Source: Haliea sp. E1-2-M8 (GTDB taxonomy: Bacteria > Pseudomonadota > Gammaproteobacteria > Pseudomonadales > Halieaceae). From it: a stretch of DNA of 64,000 bases. This document shows, piece after piece, positions 52,179 to 64,000 of the stretch (position 1 is the stretch's first letter; every line of letters starts with the position of its first letter). The translations under genes and the position numbers were made by a program. The stretch spans positions 1 to 64,000 of the forward strand of contig NZ_JAUTDR010000001.1 in the NCBI RefSeq assembly GCF_030649675.1, written 5' to 3'. The notes below the pieces were generated by a model, which saw nothing but the letters and a program-made list of their open reading frames with translations, was not told the origin of the DNA and ran no database searches.

Positions 52179-54077
52179 GTGGAATACCAGCAAACATACG
52201 ACGTGATCGTGATCGGCGGAGGCCACGCCGGGACCGAGGCATGCCTTGCTGCTGCACGCATGGGCTGCCGTACCCTGCTGCTCACCCACAGTGTCGACAC
52301 CCTGGGCCAGATGTCCTGCAATCCCGCCATCGGCGGCATCGGCAAGAGCCACCTGGTGCGCGAGGTGGACGCTTTGGGTGGCGCCATGGCACGGGCCACT
52401 GACCGGGCCGGTATCCAGTTCCGGGTGCTCAATGCGCGCAAGGGCCCAGCGGTCCGCGCCACCCGCGCCCAGGCGGACCGGGTGCTGTACCGCAACGCCA
52501 TCCGCGAAATACTCGAATCCCAGCCCGGCCTGGCGATTTTCCAGCAGCCCGTGGACGACCTGCTGATCGAAAACGGGCGTGTCGCGGGTGCCATCACCCA
52601 GATGGGCCTGACGTTCCGGGCTCCTGCCGTGGTGTTGACCACCGGAACGTTCCTCGGCGGCAAGATCCATATCGGGCTCGAGAATAGTGCCGGAGGCCGC
52701 GCCGGGGATCCGCCGTCCATAACCCTGGCCCGGCGTCTGCGGGAGTTGCCTCTGCGGGTGGAACGGCTGAAAACCGGCACCCCGCCACGGCTTGACGCGC
52801 GCAGCGTCGATTTCAGCCAATTGGAAGAGCAGTGGGGTGACCCGGACGCGCCGCCGATGTCCTTCCTCGGCAACACCGGCCAGCGCCCGGAACAGCGTTG
52901 CTGCTGGATTACCCATACCAACGCTGCCACCCATGACATCATCCGCGGCGGCCTGGATCGATCGCCCATGTATTCCGGTGTTATCGAGGGCATCGGGCCG
53001 CGCTATTGTCCCAGTATCGAGGACAAGATCCACCGCTTTGCCGACAAGACCTCACACCAGGTGTTTGTTGAACCGGAAGGGCTAACCACCAGCGAGTTGT
53101 ACCCCAACGGTATTTCCACCAGCCTGCCGTTCGATGTTCAGTACGCCCTGGTTCGCTCCATTCGCGGGTTCGAGAACGCCCACATTACGCGGCCCGGCTA
53201 CGCCATCGAGTACGATTTTTTCGATCCCCGGGACCTGGACTATTCCCTGCAGACCCGAGCCGTACCCGGCCTCTACTTTGCCGGCCAGATCAATGGTACT
53301 ACCGGCTACGAAGAGGCCGCTGCACAGGGTTTGCTGGCGGGTCTCAACGCGGCGCTTGCGGTGCGGGGCCAGGAACCCTGGTGCCCGCGCCGGGATGAGG
53401 CCTACATCGGCGTACTGGTGGACGATCTCATCACCATGGGCACCCTTGAGCCCTATCGCATGTTCACCTCACGCGCGGAGTACCGGCTGCTGCTGCGGGA
53501 AGACAACGCCGACCTGCGCCTGACCGGCAAGGCCCGTGAACTGGGCCTGGTGGATGATGTACGCTGGGACCGCTTCGCCCGCAAGCGCGATGCCATCGAG
53601 CGGGAAACCCGGCGCCTGGCCACCACCTGGCTGCACCCGGCAACCCCGGAAGCGGCAAGCCTGGAACCGAAACTAAAGGCCCCGCTGACCCGTGAATATT
53701 CGCTGGCCGACCTGTTGAAACGCCCGGGGATCAATTATCGCGATATCGCCGGGCTCAAGGGCGAGCCGCTGGCTGATCAGCAGGCGGCCGAGCAGGTGGA
53801 GATTCAGGCCAAGTACGCAGGCTATATCGATCGCCAGCAGGACGAGGTAGAGCGCTTGCGCCGTTTTGAAAACACCATACTACCTGCATCACTGGATTAC
53901 GCCGGGGTCGACGGTCTGTCGCACGAGGTGCGGCAAAAGCTGAGCGAGTCCCGGCCCGATACCCTCGCCCGCGCGGGGCGCATACCCGGGGTCACCCCAG
54001 CGGCGCTGTCGCTGCTGCTGATCTATCTGAAGAAGCGCGGTGCCCTGGACCGTGCGACTGACCGCAAATCTGCCTGA
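52179..54077 (+). CDS. mnmG: tRNA uridine-5-carboxymethylaminomethyl modification enzyme
   Basis: FAD-dependent partner of MnmE (GidA), 632 aa. N-terminal FAD loop [19 protein letters not shown], central [11 protein letters not shown] and KTGTPPR motifs, and the conserved [16 protein letters not shown] block are present. GTG start at 52179. It is the first gene after a strong promoter and overlaps rsmG by 38 bp. Confidence 0.97.
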   Translation: MEYQQTYDVIVIGGGHAGTEACLAAARMGCRTLLLTHSVDTLGQMSCNPAIGGIGKSHLVREVDALGGAMARATDRAGIQFRVLNARKGPAVRATRAQADRVLYRNAIREILESQPGLAIFQQPVDDLLIENGRVAGAITQMGLTFRAPAVVLTTGTFLGGKIHIGLENSAGGRAGDPPSITLARRLRELPLRVERLKTGTPPRLDARSVDFSQLEEQWGDPDAPPMSFLGNTGQRPEQRCCWITHTNAATHDIIRGGLDRSPMYSGVIEGIGPRYCPSIEDKIHRFADKTSHQVFVEPEGLTTSELYPNGISTSLPFDVQYALVRSIRGFENAHITRPGYAIEYDFFDPRDLDYSLQTRAVPGLYFAGQINGTTGYEEAAAQGLLAGLNAALAVRGQEPWCPRRDEAYIGVLVDDLITMGTLEPYRMFTSRAEYRLLLREDNADLRLTGKARELGLVDDVRWDRFARKRDAIERETRRLATTWLHPATPEAASLEPKLKAPLTREYSLADLLKRPGINYRDIAGLKGEPLADQQAAEQVEIQAKYAGYIDRQQDEVERLRRFENTILPASLDYAGVDGLSHEVRQKLSESRPDTLARAGRIPGVTPAALSLLLIYLKKRGALDRATDRKSA

Positions 54078-54732
54078 TTTGGATACCGCACTCGCTACCC
54101 TGCTGTACCGGGGAACAGCAGCGTTGGAGCTGACCCCCACAAGCGGGCAGCAGACGCAATTGCTGGCTTATCTCGCTCTGCTGTGCAAGTGGAACCAGGC
54201 CTACAACCTGACCGCGGTCCGCGATCCTGCCGCCATGGTAACCCGCCACCTGCTCGACAGCCTGGCGGTAGCCCCCTGGCTGCGCGGGTCGTATTGCATC
54301 GATGTCGGTACAGGCGCGGGACTGCCCGGAGTACCGCTAGCCATCATGTTTCCCGAGCGCGAGTTCCATTTGCTGGACAGCAACGGCAAAAAGACCCGGT
54401 TCCTGTTTCAGGTGCAAACCGCACTGCCCCTGCCCAATATCACTATCCACCATGCAAGGGTGGAGGATTTCCGGCCCCAACGGCGTTTTGACGCGGTGCT
54501 GTCCCGAGCCTTTGCCTCGCTGGCGGATATGATTGCCGGTACCCGGCATTTACTGCGGCCGGAGGGTGTGTTCCTTGCCATGAAAGGCGCGCGCCCGGAT
54601 CATGAGCTCGAGGCAGTCGCGGAGCAGTGCCGCGTGCGGGGTGTGCACCCGCTGGCGGTCCCCGGGCTGGATGAACAGCGTCATCTGGTGGAGCTTTCCC
54701 TCGCCGCCACTGATATCCTCAACCCGCATTAG
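54040..54732 (+). CDS. rsmG: 16S rRNA m7G527 methyltransferase
   Basis: SAM-dependent methyltransferase (GidB), 230 aa from the GTG at 54040. SAM loop [14 protein letters not shown] and the [14 protein letters not shown] segment are typical. The start lies inside mnmG; GTG at 54052 and TTG at 54079 are alternatives. Member of the mnmG-rsmG-parA-parB unit. Confidence 0.96.
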   Translation: MPWTVRLTANLPDLDTALATLLYRGTAALELTPTSGQQTQLLAYLALLCKWNQAYNLTAVRDPAAMVTRHLLDSLAVAPWLRGSYCIDVGTGAGLPGVPLAIMFPEREFHLLDSNGKKTRFLFQVQTALPLPNITIHHARVEDFRPQRRFDAVLSRAFASLADMIAGTRHLLRPEGVFLAMKGARPDHELEAVAEQCRVRGVHPLAVPGLDEQRHLVELSLAATDILNPH

Positions 54733-54754
54733 CCGATCAACCGGGGAAAGTGTT

Positions 54755-55570
54755 TTGGCCAGAATTATCGCAATTGCAAACCAGAAGGGCGGTGTTGGTA
54801 AAACCACCAGCTGTGTAAACCTGGCCGCATCCCTGGCAGCCATGAAAAAACGCCTGCTGCTGGTGGACCTAGACCCCCAGGGTAATGCCACCATGGGCAG
54901 CGGCGTGGACAAACATGCCGTCGAGCGCAGCGTCTATGATGTGCTGGTGCATCGCGCGCCGGTACACCTGATCACCCAGCGCGCGCCGGAGGGGGAATTC
55001 GATGTGCTCCCAGCCAACAGCGACCTCACCGCGGCCGAGGTTGAACTGATCGAAATTGAACACCGGGAGCGTCGCTTGAGCGCCGCGCTGCAGGAAGTCC
55101 GTGAGCGCTACGACTACATCCTGATCGACTGCCCGCCATCGTTGAACATGCTGACGTTGAACGCTCTGGTGGCTGCGGACGGCGTGCTGATCGCCATGCA
55201 GTGCGAGTATTTTGCGCTGGAGGGCCTGTCCGCGCTGATGGGCACTATCCGGCGGATCGGTGAATCAGTGAACCGGGAGCTGCAGGTCGAGGGGATCCTG
55301 CGCACCATGTATGATCCTCGCAACAGCCTGACCAACGAGGTATCGAGCCAGCTGCACCAGCATTTCGGCGACGCCGTCTATCGCACGGTGATCCCGCGCA
55401 ACGTACGGCTGGCCGAAGCCCCCAGTCACGGTCTCCCGGCGATGTACTATGATCGCTACTCCCGCGGCGCCAAAGCCTACATGGCGCTGGCGGGTGAAAT
55501 TATCCGGCGTGAAGAGAAACGCCTGCAGCTTCCTGCCAGTGCACTGGCGGCGGACGAGGGGACAGCCTGA
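54755..55570 (+). CDS. parA: chromosome partitioning ATPase ParA/Soj
   Basis: Deviant-Walker ATPase that moves ParB-parS complexes. 271 aa from a TTG at 54755, with GGGGAAAG about 6 bases upstream; the N-terminus then reads MARIIAIANQKGGVGKTT, with the signature lysines. DLDPQGNATMG and YILIDCPPSLNMLT are also present. No ATG or GTG fits this start. Overlaps parB by one base (TGATG). Confidence 0.96.
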   Translation: MARIIAIANQKGGVGKTTSCVNLAASLAAMKKRLLLVDLDPQGNATMGSGVDKHAVERSVYDVLVHRAPVHLITQRAPEGEFDVLPANSDLTAAEVELIEIEHRERRLSAALQEVRERYDYILIDCPPSLNMLTLNALVAADGVLIAMQCEYFALEGLSALMGTIRRIGESVNRELQVEGILRTMYDPRNSLTNEVSSQLHQHFGDAVYRTVIPRNVRLAEAPSHGLPAMYYDRYSRGAKAYMALAGEIIRREEKRLQLPASALAADEGTA

Positions 55571-56451
55571 TGTCGGCAAGAAAAAAGGGTCTTGGCCGCG
55601 GTCTGGATGCGCTGCTTGGGGCCGGTAATGTCAGCCAGGCGTCGGGTGATGCCGCTGCGGGGGCCGACGAGCACCATATTCTGAAAGAAATCCCTGTCGA
55701 CCTTATCCAGCGCGGCAAGTACCAGCCACGCCGTGATATCGACCCCGAATCCCTGCAGGAGCTGGCCGAGAGTATCCGCGCCCAGGGCGTCATGCAGCCG
55801 ATCGTGGTGCGGCCGATTTCCGATCGCAAGTACGAGATCATTGCCGGGGAGCGGCGCTGGCGTGCCGCCCAGCTTGCCGGCCTGGATCAGGTGCCGGCGG
55901 TGATCCGCGACGTCAGCGACGAGTCGGCGATCGCCATGGCCCTGATTGAAAATATCCAGCGGGAAGATCTCAACCCCATCGAGGAGGCAGTCTCCCTGCA
56001 GCGGCTGCAGCAGGAGTTTGAACTGACCCAGCAGGAAGTCGCCGACGCAGTCGGCAAGTCCCGCTCCACGATCGCCAACCTGTTGCGGCTGATGTCGCTG
56101 CAGGAAGACGTACGTCTGCTGCTGGAGCGGGGGGATATGGAGATGGGCCATGCCCGGGCACTGCTGGCACTCACCGGAATGCAGCAGTCACAGGCCGCGC
56201 GTACGGTGGTGGGCAAGGGGATGTCGGTACGACAGACGGAAGCCCTGGTGCGCAACCTGCTGGTGCGGCAGGAGTCGCCAACCGAGGCGCCGGCACAGCT
56301 GGATCCAAATATCCGTCAGCTGCAGGACGATCTGTCCCAGAGACTTGGCGCCAGGGTCCAGATCCAGCACACCGCCAAAGGCAAGGGCAAGCTGGTGCTG
56401 AACTATAACAGCCTGGATGAGCTGGATGGCATCCTCGGCCATATAAAATAG
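55570..56451 (+). CDS. parB: chromosome partitioning CTPase ParB/Spo0J
   Basis: Binds parS and spreads as a CTP-dependent clamp. 293 aa: N-terminal RKKGLGRGLDALLG, the CTP-binding boxes (QPRRDIDPESLQELAESI, GERRWRAAQLAGL), ENIQREDLNPIEEA, a helix-turn-helix (about 145-175) and C-terminal dimerisation domain. Its likely sites are the two parS motifs in recF. Confidence 0.97.
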   Translation: MSARKKGLGRGLDALLGAGNVSQASGDAAAGADEHHILKEIPVDLIQRGKYQPRRDIDPESLQELAESIRAQGVMQPIVVRPISDRKYEIIAGERRWRAAQLAGLDQVPAVIRDVSDESAIAMALIENIQREDLNPIEEAVSLQRLQQEFELTQQEVADAVGKSRSTIANLLRLMSLQEDVRLLLERGDMEMGHARALLALTGMQQSQAARTVVGKGMSVRQTEALVRNLLVRQESPTEAPAQLDPNIRQLQDDLSQRLGARVQIQHTAKGKGKLVLNYNSLDELDGILGHIK

Positions 56452-56470
56452 TCCGGACCAGAGGCCACCA

Positions 56471-56511
56471 CAGTATCTTGTGGTTCAGTGGGTGGCCACT
56501 ACCAGATACTG
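56471..56511. repeat. inverted repeat between parB and atpI
   Basis: Perfect arms CAGTATCT (56471-56478) and AGATACTG (56504-56511) enclose a second GC-rich palindromic core with GGTGGCC. It follows the parB stop by 20 bp. There is no T-run, so it may be a Rho-independent-like end, an attenuator or a protein site. Confidence 0.5.
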
Positions 56512-56607
56512 TGCAGATCGGGGTCAAGGGTGCAAAAATAGGTAAATATGTCGCAATCTTGCCGGCAACTACAGCGAAATATCGGCAGTCCATGCCTTGC
56601 GTTGCGG

Positions 56608-56636
56608 TTGAACCTGCCCGCTATTACTCCTATAAT
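56608..56636 (+). promoter_or_regulatory. sigma-70 promoter of the atp operon
   Basis: TTGAAC (56608-56613), 17-base spacer, perfect TATAAT (56631-56636). Transcription should start near 56643, upstream of atpI, which also shows that the long open frame beginning at 56478 is not the real start. Confidence 0.88.
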
Positions 56637-56705
56637 GCGCGCGCCCAAAACGAGGAACTGTCGCGTGGCAAATGGTGCGGGGTCCGGCCAGTGGTTCGCA
56701 GGAAT

Positions 56706-57080
56706 GTGAGCGCATATCCGGTCCCTCCGGTCCATCGCGTAACCCTGGCTCAACTGGCCACGCTTGTTCCCTTATGCCTGCTGGTATGGCTGGCCCTGGA
56801 TCAGACAGTGGCACTGTCGGTCCTGTGTGGAGGTGTTGTGGCCGTGGCGCCGCAGGTGTGGTTTGCCGACAGACTGTTTCGCTCCAGGGGAGCGCGGTCT
56901 GCGCCGGAATTGGCGCGTTCGGCACTGGGTGGAGCAATCGGTAAGTTCCTCTTGAGCGTGGCGGGGTTCGCCGCGGTGTTCGCCCTGCTGAGACCGGTCG
57001 CCCCGGTCGCCGTGTTTGCCGGGTATGTCGCCATGTTGGCGGTACAAATGACAGGAAGCTGGCTGCTGTTGAAGCTGTAG
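56706..57080 (+). CDS. atpI: ATP synthase subunit I
   Basis: A 124-aa membrane protein with four hydrophobic helices and the glycine-rich GGAIGKFLLSVAGF stretch typical of AtpI; assists c-ring assembly. It is the first gene of the ATP synthase operon. The GTG at 56706 (AGGA close upstream) is chosen; a GTG at 56691 is possible. The sequence is poorly conserved; position is the main support. Confidence 0.75.
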   Translation: MSAYPVPPVHRVTLAQLATLVPLCLLVWLALDQTVALSVLCGGVVAVAPQVWFADRLFRSRGARSAPELARSALGGAIGKFLLSVAGFAAVFALLRPVAPVAVFAGYVAMLAVQMTGSWLLLKL

Positions 57081-57112
57081 CCCGCAGAAACGAACCGAAA
57101 CAAGAGTTGTGA

Positions 57113-57994
<882 letters not shown>

Positions 57995-58023
57995 TTCACT
58001 TAAACTTTGCCTTTTAACGCTAG

Positions 58024-58269
<246 letters not shown>

Positions 58270-58343
58270 GCAAGAGCCCCGCAACAATATCGTGAGCGGG
58301 GCGGCCACACCGGCTGCCCCTTCATATCTGTGAGGAGTACGGC

Positions 58344-58814
58344 GTGAACATCAACCTTACGCTTATCGGACAGGTAATCGCCTTCTTTGGCTTCGTGTGG
58401 TTCTGCATGAAGTTTGTCTGGCCGCCGATCATTGCGGCCATGCATGAGCGCGAAAAGAAAATCGCAGACGGCCTGGCTGCAGCGGACCGCGCCAGCCACG
58501 ATCTCGAGCTGGCGCAGGAAAAGGCACTTGAGCGCCTGAAAGAAGCCAAGCACGAAGCCTCCGGCATCGTCGATTCCGCCAACAAGCGCGCCAACCAGAT
58601 CGTGGAAGAGGCCAAGGTCGCTGCCAAGACCGAAGCGGAACGGGTGAAGGCCTCGGCGCAGGCGGAGATCGACCAGGAAACCAACCGTGCGCGGGAAGCC
58701 CTGCGTTCACAGGTCGCGGCCCTGACGATGGCCGGCGCCGAGAAAGTACTGGGCGCCACCATTGACCACGACGCACACGCGGACCTGGTCGAAAAGCTGG
58801 CTGCAGAACTCTGA
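58344..58814 (+). CDS. atpF: ATP synthase F0 subunit b
   Basis: Peripheral stalk subunit, 156 aa: one N-terminal membrane helix (about 5-25) and a long charged helix. Matches the family in length and in [20 protein letters not shown]. Confidence 0.96.
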   Translation: MNINLTLIGQVIAFFGFVWFCMKFVWPPIIAAMHEREKKIADGLAAADRASHDLELAQEKALERLKEAKHEASGIVDSANKRANQIVEEAKVAAKTEAERVKASAQAEIDQETNRAREALRSQVAALTMAGAEKVLGATIDHDAHADLVEKLAAEL

Positions 58815-58827
58815 TGGTGAGGACCTT

Positions 58828-59364
58828 ATGGCGGAACTGACCACACTGGCTCGTCCCTATGCCAAGGCGGCCTTCGCATATGCCCGCGACAACCAGGCTT
58901 TGGCTGAATGGCACGCGCAGTTGCAAACGGTCGCGGCGGTGGTTGCAGACAGGCGCATGCAGGCGCTGCTGCGGGATCCGTCCCGGGACGGGCACGAACT
59001 GGCTACGATGCTGGCGGATGTGTGTGGCGACGCCATCGGCGATCCGGTGCACAACTTCCTTGCAGTGCTCTCGGAAAACAAGCGGCTGAGCCTGCTACCC
59101 CAGATCACCGTGCTGTTTGCCGGCTACAAGGCCAACTTCGAGAAATCGGTGGATGTAGAAGTAGTGTCCGCCTTTGAGCTCGCGGATGAAATGACGCAGA
59201 AGCTGGCGGCCGCACTGGGCAAGCGCCTGCAGCGGGAAGTGAACGTGCACAACACAACTGACGCAAGCCTGTTGGGTGGTGTGTTAATCAGAGCCGGCGA
59301 TCTGGTGATCGATGGCTCCGTGCGTGGCCGGCTGAACAAGCTGGCGACGGCGATGAATTTGTAG
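58828..59364 (+). CDS. atpH: ATP synthase F1 subunit delta
   Basis: Links the b stalk to the F1 head, 178 aa. N-terminus [19 protein letters not shown] and C-terminal [20 protein letters not shown] are diagnostic. The ATG at 58828 fits; the frame is open upstream inside atpF without homology. Confidence 0.97.
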   Translation: MAELTTLARPYAKAAFAYARDNQALAEWHAQLQTVAAVVADRRMQALLRDPSRDGHELATMLADVCGDAIGDPVHNFLAVLSENKRLSLLPQITVLFAGYKANFEKSVDVEVVSAFELADEMTQKLAAALGKRLQREVNVHNTTDASLLGGVLIRAGDLVIDGSVRGRLNKLATAMNL

Positions 59365-59380
59365 GATTGAGGAACAGAGC

Positions 59381-60925
59381 ATGCAGCAACTGAATCCGTC
59401 AGAAATCAGCGAGATGATCAAGCAGCGAATTGACCAGCTTGATATCTCTTCTGAAGCGCGCAACGAAGGCACCGTGGTGTCGGTCAGCGATGGTATTATC
59501 CGCATCTATGGCCTTACCGACGTCATGTACGGTGAGATGATAGAGTTCGAGGGCGGCCTCTTCGGCATGGCGCTGAACCTCGAGCGCGACTCCGTAGGCG
59601 CAGTGGTCCTGGGGGACTACAAGACGCTGGCGGAAGGGCAGTCCTGCCGCTGCACCGGCCGTATTCTGGAAGTGCCGGTTGGCCCCGAACTGCAGGGCCG
59701 CGTAGTTGACGCCCTGGGTTCGCCGATCGACGGCAAGGGGCCCATTAATGCTGCCCTGACTGACGCCCTGGAAAAGGTTGCCCCCGGCGTTATCGCTCGC
59801 CAATCGGTTGATCAGCCGGTGCAAATCGGCCTCAAGGCGATCGATGCGATGGTGCCGATTGGCCGCGGCCAGCGCGAGTTGATTATTGGCGACCGCCAGG
59901 TGGGCAAGACCGCCATCGCGGTGGACGCGATCATTAACCAGAAGGGTTCGGGCATCAAGTGTATTTATGTCGCCATCGGCCAGAAGGCGTCCTCGGTCGC
60001 TTCCGTGGTGCGCAAACTGGAAGAACACGGCGCCATGGAGCACACTATCGTGGTTGCGGCCACGGCGGCCGATCCGGCGGCGATGCAGTATCTGGCGCCC
60101 TTTGCCGGCTGCACCATGGGCGAGTACTACCGCGACCGCGGCGAGGATGCCCTGATCATTTATGACGACCTCACCAAGCAGGCCTGGGCCTATCGCCAGA
60201 TCTCCCTGCTGCTGCGCCGTCCCCCGGGCCGGGAAGCTTATCCCGGTGACGTGTTCTACCTGCACTCACGCCTGCTGGAACGTGCAGCCCGGGTCAACGT
60301 CGCTTATGTAGAGGAGTTCACCAAGGGTGAGGTGAAGGGCAAGACAGGCTCCCTGACGGCATTGCCGGTGATCGAGACCCAGGCCGGTGACGTCTCCGCC
60401 TTCGTCCCGACCAACGTGATCTCCATTACCGACGGCCAGATCTTCCTGGAAGCTGACATGTTCAACGCCGGTGTGCGTCCAGCGATGAACGCCGGTATCT
60501 CCGTATCCCGGGTCGGCGGCGCTGCCCAGACCAAGATCATCAAAAAGCTGTCCGGCGGTATTCGTACCGCACTGGCCCAGTACCGGGAACTGGCGGCATT
60601 TTCCCAGTTCGCCTCTGACCTCGACGAAGCGACCAAGGCCCAGCTGGATCAGGGTGCGCGCGTCACCGAGCTGATGAAGCAGGGCCAGTATGATCCGCTC
60701 AGCATCGCCGAGATGGGTATCGTGCTGTACGCGGCGAACGAAGGTTTCCTGAGCGATATCGAAGTCGACAAGATCGGTGACTTTGAATCCGCGCTGCTTT
60801 CCTACATGCACGCCGAGCACGCCGACCTGATGCAGAACATCGTCGATACCGGCGACTACAACGACGAAATCGGGGCGAGTTTCAAAGCAGCGCTGGAGAA
60901 GTTCAAAGCCACGCAAACCTGGTAA
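59381..60925 (+). CDS. atpA: ATP synthase F1 subunit alpha
   Basis: Non-catalytic nucleotide-binding subunit, 514 aa. Walker A GDRQVGKT, and the family signature around the conserved [20 protein letters not shown] block. Normal length. Confidence 0.98.
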   Translation: MQQLNPSEISEMIKQRIDQLDISSEARNEGTVVSVSDGIIRIYGLTDVMYGEMIEFEGGLFGMALNLERDSVGAVVLGDYKTLAEGQSCRCTGRILEVPVGPELQGRVVDALGSPIDGKGPINAALTDALEKVAPGVIARQSVDQPVQIGLKAIDAMVPIGRGQRELIIGDRQVGKTAIAVDAIINQKGSGIKCIYVAIGQKASSVASVVRKLEEHGAMEHTIVVAATAADPAAMQYLAPFAGCTMGEYYRDRGEDALIIYDDLTKQAWAYRQISLLLRRPPGREAYPGDVFYLHSRLLERAARVNVAYVEEFTKGEVKGKTGSLTALPVIETQAGDVSAFVPTNVISITDGQIFLEADMFNAGVRPAMNAGISVSRVGGAAQTKIIKKLSGGIRTALAQYRELAAFSQFASDLDEATKAQLDQGARVTELMKQGQYDPLSIAEMGIVLYAANEGFLSDIEVDKIGDFESALLSYMHAEHADLMQNIVDTGDYNDEIGASFKAALEKFKATQTW

Positions 60926-60941
60926 GCCCGAGGACAACCAG

Positions 60942-61805
60942 ATGGCAGTCGGAAAAGAAATCCGGACCAAGATCACCAGTATCCGGAGCACGCAGAAGAT
61001 CACCAGCGCCATGGAAATGGTCGCGGCGAGCAAAATGCGCAAGGCCCAGGAGCGTATGGCGCTGGGCAAGCCTTACGCGCGTCGCATGCGTTCGGTAGTT
61101 GGGCACATTGCCAACTCCGCGCCGGAGTATCGCCACGCCTACATGGTGGAGCGCGAGGTCAAGCGTGTCGGCTTCATCGTCGTTTCTACTGACCGCGGCC
61201 TCTGTGGCGGCCTGAACATCAACCTGTTCAAGGCCACCGTAAAGGCCATGAAGGGCTGGGCCGACCAGGACGTTGGTATTGACCTGTGCCTGATCGGCGC
61301 CAAGGCAGCCGCTTTCTTCAAAAGCTATGGCGGCAACGTTACCGCTGCGGTGCGGGATATCGGTGAAGATCCCACCCTGGCGGCCCTGATCGGCAGCGTG
61401 AAAACGATGCTGGATGCCTACGAGAACGGGCACATCGACCGCCTGTTCCTGGTCAGCAACGAGTTCGTCAACACGATGACCCAGACCCCCGCTGTGGAGC
61501 AGCTGCTGCCGCTGGAGGCCGAAGACAACGCCGAGATGAAGCACCACTGGGACTACATCTACGAGCCCGACGCGATGGTGCTGCTTGAGCGTCTCCTGAC
61601 CCGCTACATCGAGTCCCAGGTGTACCAGGCAGTGGTTGAAAACGGCGCCTGTGAACAGGCGGCACGGATGCTGGCAATGAAGAACGCGACGGACAACGCC
61701 GGCGACCTGATCGACGACTTGCAGCTGGTCTACAACAAGGCGCGCCAGGCATCGATTACCCAGGAGCTGTCGGAAATCGTCAGCGGCGCCGCGGCTATCA
61801 GCTAA
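60942..61805 (+). CDS. atpG: ATP synthase F1 subunit gamma
   Basis: Central rotor stalk, 287 aa. N-terminal helix [20 protein letters not shown] and the C-terminal [20 protein letters not shown] helix, which lines the alpha3-beta3 core, are intact. Confidence 0.98.
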   Translation: MAVGKEIRTKITSIRSTQKITSAMEMVAASKMRKAQERMALGKPYARRMRSVVGHIANSAPEYRHAYMVEREVKRVGFIVVSTDRGLCGGLNINLFKATVKAMKGWADQDVGIDLCLIGAKAAAFFKSYGGNVTAAVRDIGEDPTLAALIGSVKTMLDAYENGHIDRLFLVSNEFVNTMTQTPAVEQLLPLEAEDNAEMKHHWDYIYEPDAMVLLERLLTRYIESQVYQAVVENGACEQAARMLAMKNATDNAGDLIDDLQLVYNKARQASITQELSEIVSGAAAIS

Positions 61806-63287
<1,482 letters not shown>

Positions 63288-63311
63288 GGCACTGCTGAAG
63301 AGGGTCTGGAG

Positions 63312-63740
63312 ATGGTAATGACAATTCACTGCGACATCGTCAGCGCGGAAGAGGAAATCTTTTCCGGGCTGGTGGAAATGCTGGTGGCCACCGCCGACCT
63401 CGGTGAAATGGGTGTGACCTACGGCCACGCCCCGCTGCTGTCAGCCCTGATCCCGGGCCCGGTTCGCATCGTCAAGCAGGGCGGCGAGGAAGAGGTGTAC
63501 TACGTGTCGGGCGGCTTTATTGAAGTGCAGCCCGGGGTGGTCTCCATCCTTGCCGACGCTGCTCTGCGTGCCGGTGACGTCGACGAGGCCGCTGCGGAGG
63601 AGGCCCGCCGTGAAGCGGTCCATACCCTGACCAACCAGTCGGGCGATTTCGACTACGGCCGGGCCTCAGCGCAGCTCGCCGAAGCCGCCGCTCAGCTCGC
63701 CACCTTGCGCAAGATGCGCAATCGCGCTGGACGCGGCTGA
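63312..63740 (+). CDS. atpC: ATP synthase F1 subunit epsilon
   Basis: Regulatory rotor subunit, 142 aa: N-terminal beta-sandwich (IHCDIVSAEEEIFSGLVEML, GHAPLLSALIPGP) and C-terminal two-helix inhibitory domain. ATG at 63312 or 63318. Last atp gene. Confidence 0.96.
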   Translation: MVMTIHCDIVSAEEEIFSGLVEMLVATADLGEMGVTYGHAPLLSALIPGPVRIVKQGGEEEVYYVSGGFIEVQPGVVSILADAALRAGDVDEAAAEEARREAVHTLTNQSGDFDYGRASAQLAEAAAQLATLRKMRNRAGRG

Positions 63741-63759
63741 GTCGAGAGATTCGCCTCCG

Positions 63760-63779
63760 GGCCTCGGATTCCCGGGGCC
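63760..63779 (+). terminator. hairpin after the atp operon
   Basis: GGCCTCGG, loop ATTC, CCGGGGCC (one G-T wobble pair) 20 bp after atpC. There is no T-run after it, so termination is only suggested. Confidence 0.4.
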
Positions 63780-63827
63780 GAATGGGTTATCCTGCGCTTC
63801 AGGTTTTCCTGAGAACGGGGCACCGCA

Positions 63828-64000
63828 ATGTCTCTAGAAGTCGTCATCCTGGCAGCGGGCCAGGGCTCGCGCATGCGTTCAAGCCTGCCCAAGGTGCTGC
63901 ACCTGTTGGCGGGCAAGCCACTGCTTGCGCATGTCATCGACAGCGCGCAACAGCTGTCCCCCACCGCCATTCATGTGGTTGTCGGCCACGGTGCCGAACA
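63828..64000 (+). CDS. glmU: bifunctional N-acetylglucosamine-1-phosphate uridyltransferase/glucosamine-1-phosphate acetyltransferase, 5' part
   Basis: Only the first 57 codons are in the window. [20 protein letters not shown] carries the nucleotidyltransferase signature LAAGxGxRM, followed by [13 protein letters not shown], as in GlmU, which makes UDP-GlcNAc for peptidoglycan and LPS. atpC-glmU adjacency is conserved in gammaproteobacteria. Confidence 0.93.
   Translation, partial: MSLEVVILAAGQGSRMRSSLPKVLHLLAGKPLLAHVIDSAQQLSPTAIHVVVGHGAE

Noticed and set aside
56478-56705. Upstream extension of atpI from the ATG at 56478
   Set aside because: A consensus promoter at 56608-56636 lies inside it, so these codons would not be in the main transcript, and they show no AtpI character.

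Overview
The window is high-GC gammaproteobacterial chromosome spanning the replication origin. Gene order from about 40.9 kb to the end (gyrB-recF-dnaN-dnaA / rpmH-rnpA-yidD-yidC-mnmE-mnmG-rsmG-parA-parB-atpIBEFHAGDC-glmU) is the arrangement known from Pseudomonas and relatives. The accessory genes (cytochrome P450, thiolase plus DUF35 pair, split class II ribonucleotide reductase) would fit a marine gammaproteobacterium such as the Halieaceae (OM60/NOR5). That family assignment is inference from content and order, not from a search.

Layout. 0-2.3 kb: P450, YheV-like zinc-ribbon protein, gamma-carbonic anhydrase. 2.3-7.5 kb (minus): LysM protein, dprA, purE, tsaC, hemF, aroE. 7.7-13.4 kb (plus): def, fmt, rsmB, trkA, trkH. 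djlA (minus), then glyQ-glyS-rmuC (plus). 18.8-33.3 kb, all minus: a small unknown gene; a reduced Pil-Chp-type chemosensory set in the order pilG, pilI, pilJ, chpA split in two, chpC; an unknown 194-aa gene; a degenerate sigma-54-activator-like AAA+ gene; and the split reductase nrdJa/nrdJb. NrdJa carries a 375-aa intein. 33.7-35.1 kb: a shortened thiolase-like gene with a DUF35 partner. 35.1-40.5 kb: TauE/SafE permease, then a metal (probably copper) cluster of His-rich secreted protein, TolC-family lipoprotein, multicopper oxidase and MgtC/DUF4010 membrane protein. 40.4-47.2 kb (minus): MOSC protein, gyrB, recF, dnaN, dnaA. 47.7-64 kb (plus): rpmH to glmU, cut by the window end.

Replication and segregation. 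The dnaA-rpmH gap holds two perfect, oppositely oriented DnaA boxes around an AT-rich stretch and is the best oriC candidate. The mnmE-mnmG gap has DnaA-like 9-mers and a second AT-rich tract, at the position of the E. coli origin. One perfect and one near-perfect parS site lie inside recF, about 11-12 kb from parAB. Strong sigma-70 promoters (17-bp spacing) precede rpmH, mnmG and the atp operon.

Most interesting points: (1) an intein with LAGLIDADG motifs inserted exactly before the cysteine of the reductase NPCGE motif; (2) a compact chemosensory pathway collinear with pilGHIJK-chpABC but lacking pilH, pilK and chpB, with a split ChpA and a receptor that has no periplasmic domain; (3) directly upstream of it, a sigma-54-activator-like protein whose Walker B and GAFTGA motifs are lost, plus an unrecognised protein; (4) a thiolase-like gene that appears to have internal deletions and a 7-bp duplication at its start. 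No tRNA, rRNA, CRISPR array, insertion sequence or prophage was recognised.
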